A DNA stretch of 64,000 bases from Hippopus hippopus. Taxonomy: Eukaryota > Mollusca > Bivalvia > Cardiida > Cardiidae. The stretch is taken from the NCBI GenBank assembly GCA_946811185.2, contig OX328102.1:13951194-14015193 (forward strand), written 5' to 3'. Shown piece after piece: positions 61,861 through 64,000 of the stretch. Below the pieces are notes generated by a model. The model worked only from the letters and a program-made list of their open reading frames with translations. It did not search any database and was not told the origin of the DNA. The stretch's first letter is position 1, and each line of letters starts with the position of its first letter. Made by a program: the position numbers and the translations under genes.

Positions 61861-64000
61861 TTGCAAGAGATGAATTTCACCAAATTACATCTTGAAACCA
61901 TGTTTTAGACTAATACTTTCTCCGAGTAGTTTAAATTCTACTTGAGTATAGTTTTGAATAGCAAATAAAGGGGAAAATAGAGTTAAATGCAAGATGCTCA
62001 ATAAATTTCAATGACAATTTTTTTCTAAATGCAGATGGCTCACAAACAATTTAACATACCTAATTACTCTGCACTTTTGAATAAGTCAACTTTTAAGACT
62101 GGTTGATATACAACAGCATGCAAAGTACAAAATGCTGACAAATGCTGGTGGTTCATAAACACACCTAATAAAAAGTAATTATAAAGCAACTTTAAACTTT
62201 TAAAGAAATCACCTTTTAAATGTGAGCCCTTAAGGTTTTTTTGAGTTGATAGAATTTATCTAATTTTACCTATAATTGGCCAATATATTCAGACAGAAAT
62301 AATAATTATTTTTGTTTAGTCTCCAAATCTTTAGGAAATTATCATTCTGAAAAAAAGGGGGTGGCCGAAATAATAGGTTTTACCTTGTTGTATGTGTATC
62401 CAAAAAGTGTGTTATATTAAGATAGTTGTATAAATTTACTGCTTATAGTCATTAGAAAGCTGAAAAGACGATCTGAGGTGACTCTGATCGGACAATGTCA
62501 AAGAAACATTTTGTTGTGTCATGGGTTTCCGTGTTATTTACTCCGATCAGTTTTTCATGTCTGTTAATTTCTGGCTAGGTATTTCCACCTGATTTGACAA
62601 AAAGATTGTCAGTGAGGGTAACAAGTAACTACAAAACCTGTCATTTTTCACAAGAAAAGCGTATAATGGCCTTTTTTGTCCATGCATTTTCTTACGCGAA
62701 GTCTCGGGTGTAACCAGAATTTATTACGTGAATTTCAATTCTATAACGTGATTTACGCAATAATTTGCGCGAGTGGGCACACTGTTAAACATTATCTTAC
62801 CTTTTTTAGCACGAGAAAGAAGTAGCTTTCTAATACAAGTTAAGTCATAGTACAGAAGTGGATGGTATAGATCCAAGATGAGACAGCGTGTTCTGTTTAG
62901 TCTGATGTATATCTACACCATCCGCCAACTTTGAAAATCGCCATCTTGCCATCAGCAGAGTAAATCAGAACGACCATAATGTAGATCTATATTAAAAGCC
63001 ATCTGTCTAGAAGATGCCTGTCGGCCTGTCGTGGGTACACAAATGTTTGCAGTAAAATTTGGATAAGAGGTATGACGTAACACGCAAATCATTCGAAGCG
63101 ACTGAGTTGTAACGAACCTGTTTAATTTACACACTTAAACTGGTCTGCTCGAAGAAACTTGTATCTGGCTGCAGGTCGACCTCCAATCAATTCAAAGTGA
63201 CCATGCAATAAGTCTATTTCATGCATGATTTACATGTACACCAGCTGATAAAGCCTTTTTGCATTTAGTAATATAGCTGTTTCAAGAAACGCCAGTCGTG
63301 TCACGTTTTGTGTAGTCAGCATAAAAAAGTGCGGCTGTTTTCTAAAAATTAATCTAATTCCTTGCAGCCGAAATAAAAGGAATGCATTCGAAATGGATTA
63401 CTGATAAATAAAGAAAAGAAAGAACGAGGTTTAGTATTCATTTTTCATAGTAGATTTATTTATTGCTTATGGAGGGACAACAAGCATGGTTATGGTTTTG
63501 GCGGCCTGTGTAGATTAAGATTAGACTGTAGGCAGACTGTTTGGTCTGATCTTTGATCTAAATCCACACTTTTCGCTTTGGTGAGAAGTTTTTAACAAAA
63601 ACACCCTTAGTGTTGCAATTATTTTGGTCTAATTTCAGGACTTAAAATTACCGCTGAGTTAATCAGCTCTTGAAGGATTCGTTTTCGTAACAATGAACAT
63701 TGCTATGCAGAAATGAATATTATGCAGCCGATCATTATTGAAAACATATTCCAAAAAATTACCCGTCAAATATTTTGAGAAATTAACGTGACGGAATGTC
63801 CGAATATTTAGGAAAACTTGCTTTTGGCAGTGTTCAGAGAAAGAATTAAAAAATAAATTATTTTTGTAAATAATTTAACGTGTCCGAACTTTTAGGGCGT
63901 CCGAATATATTAGCGAATTGCAGTATTTTCTCTCTCTTTCTTGTCGGTGAAACTATCGAAACTATCGATATTTGAGGTAACTATCGGCGAAAGTTATCGA
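61861..64000. other. No gene; two GATC hairpin motifs
   Basis: The short motif recurs at 62868-62925 (TAGATCCAAGATGAGACAGC...GTCTGATGTATATCTACACC) and 63508-63572 (TGTAGATTAAGATTAGACTG...TGGTCTGATCTTTGATCTAA). Otherwise AT-rich and featureless. Confidence 0.5.

Overview
The window looks like repeat-rich nuclear DNA of a marine invertebrate, most likely a bivalve mollusc. Nearly every recognisable reading frame belongs to a transposable element: BEL/Pao, mariner, jockey/CR1-like LINEs, tRNA-headed SINEs, Polinton/Maverick elements, TTAA and TA MITEs, and Harbinger and Penelope remnants. I found no confident host gene. The phylum is an inference from this mix; no single gene proves it.

Layout. 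1-1018 holds the 3' part of a decayed mariner. 1475-5929 is a broken, rearranged BEL/Pao retrotransposon (minus). 6952-7995 is a 5'-truncated LINE tail (plus). 8-16 kb is mostly decayed repeats: two SINE families, a 219-bp inverted repeat pair 3.9 kb apart, and an old LINE RT fragment. 16.0-19.99 kb plus 34.68-35.26 kb is one minus-strand LINE, split inside its ORF1 by the main element of the window.

That element, at 20000-34676, is a 14.7-kb Polinton/Maverick (adintovirus-like). It has AG...CT termini, a perfect 6-bp target duplication (GAGCAG) and unusually long terminal inverted repeats of 2.35 kb. Its interior holds two opposed gene clusters. The plus-strand cluster has a small basic protein, a penton-like protein with a frame break, a coiled-coil basic protein and a major-capsid-like protein. 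The minus-strand cluster has a small basic DW-tail protein, a second small basic protein, a packaging ATPase and a small membrane protein. An intact protein-primed-type DNA polymerase B of about 1537 aa follows on the minus strand. Neighbouring genes overlap by ATGA or TAATG junctions, as in an operon. No retrovirus-like integrase and no adenain-type protease can be seen, although the insertion has the signature of such an integrase. Each TIR also carries a copy of an unrecognised gene.

From 35.65 to 49.1 kb, two inverted arms of about 2-3 kb, carrying Harbinger and GIY-YIG remnants and a shared SINE, enclose a tandem array and a nearly intact LINE. That LINE has a 2A-like peptide at the start of ORF1. 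From 49 to 54 kb there are more TTAA MITEs and a palindrome that runs into a 200-N assembly gap (54185-54384). From 54385 to 61115 is a second, degraded Polinton: a zinc-finger packaging ATPase that appears to carry a spliceosomal intron in its Walker A motif, divergent from a zinc-finger polymerase B gene with a predicted 5' UTR intron and a 1325-bp mariner inserted in it. 61.1-64 kb has microsatellites and short hairpin motifs only.
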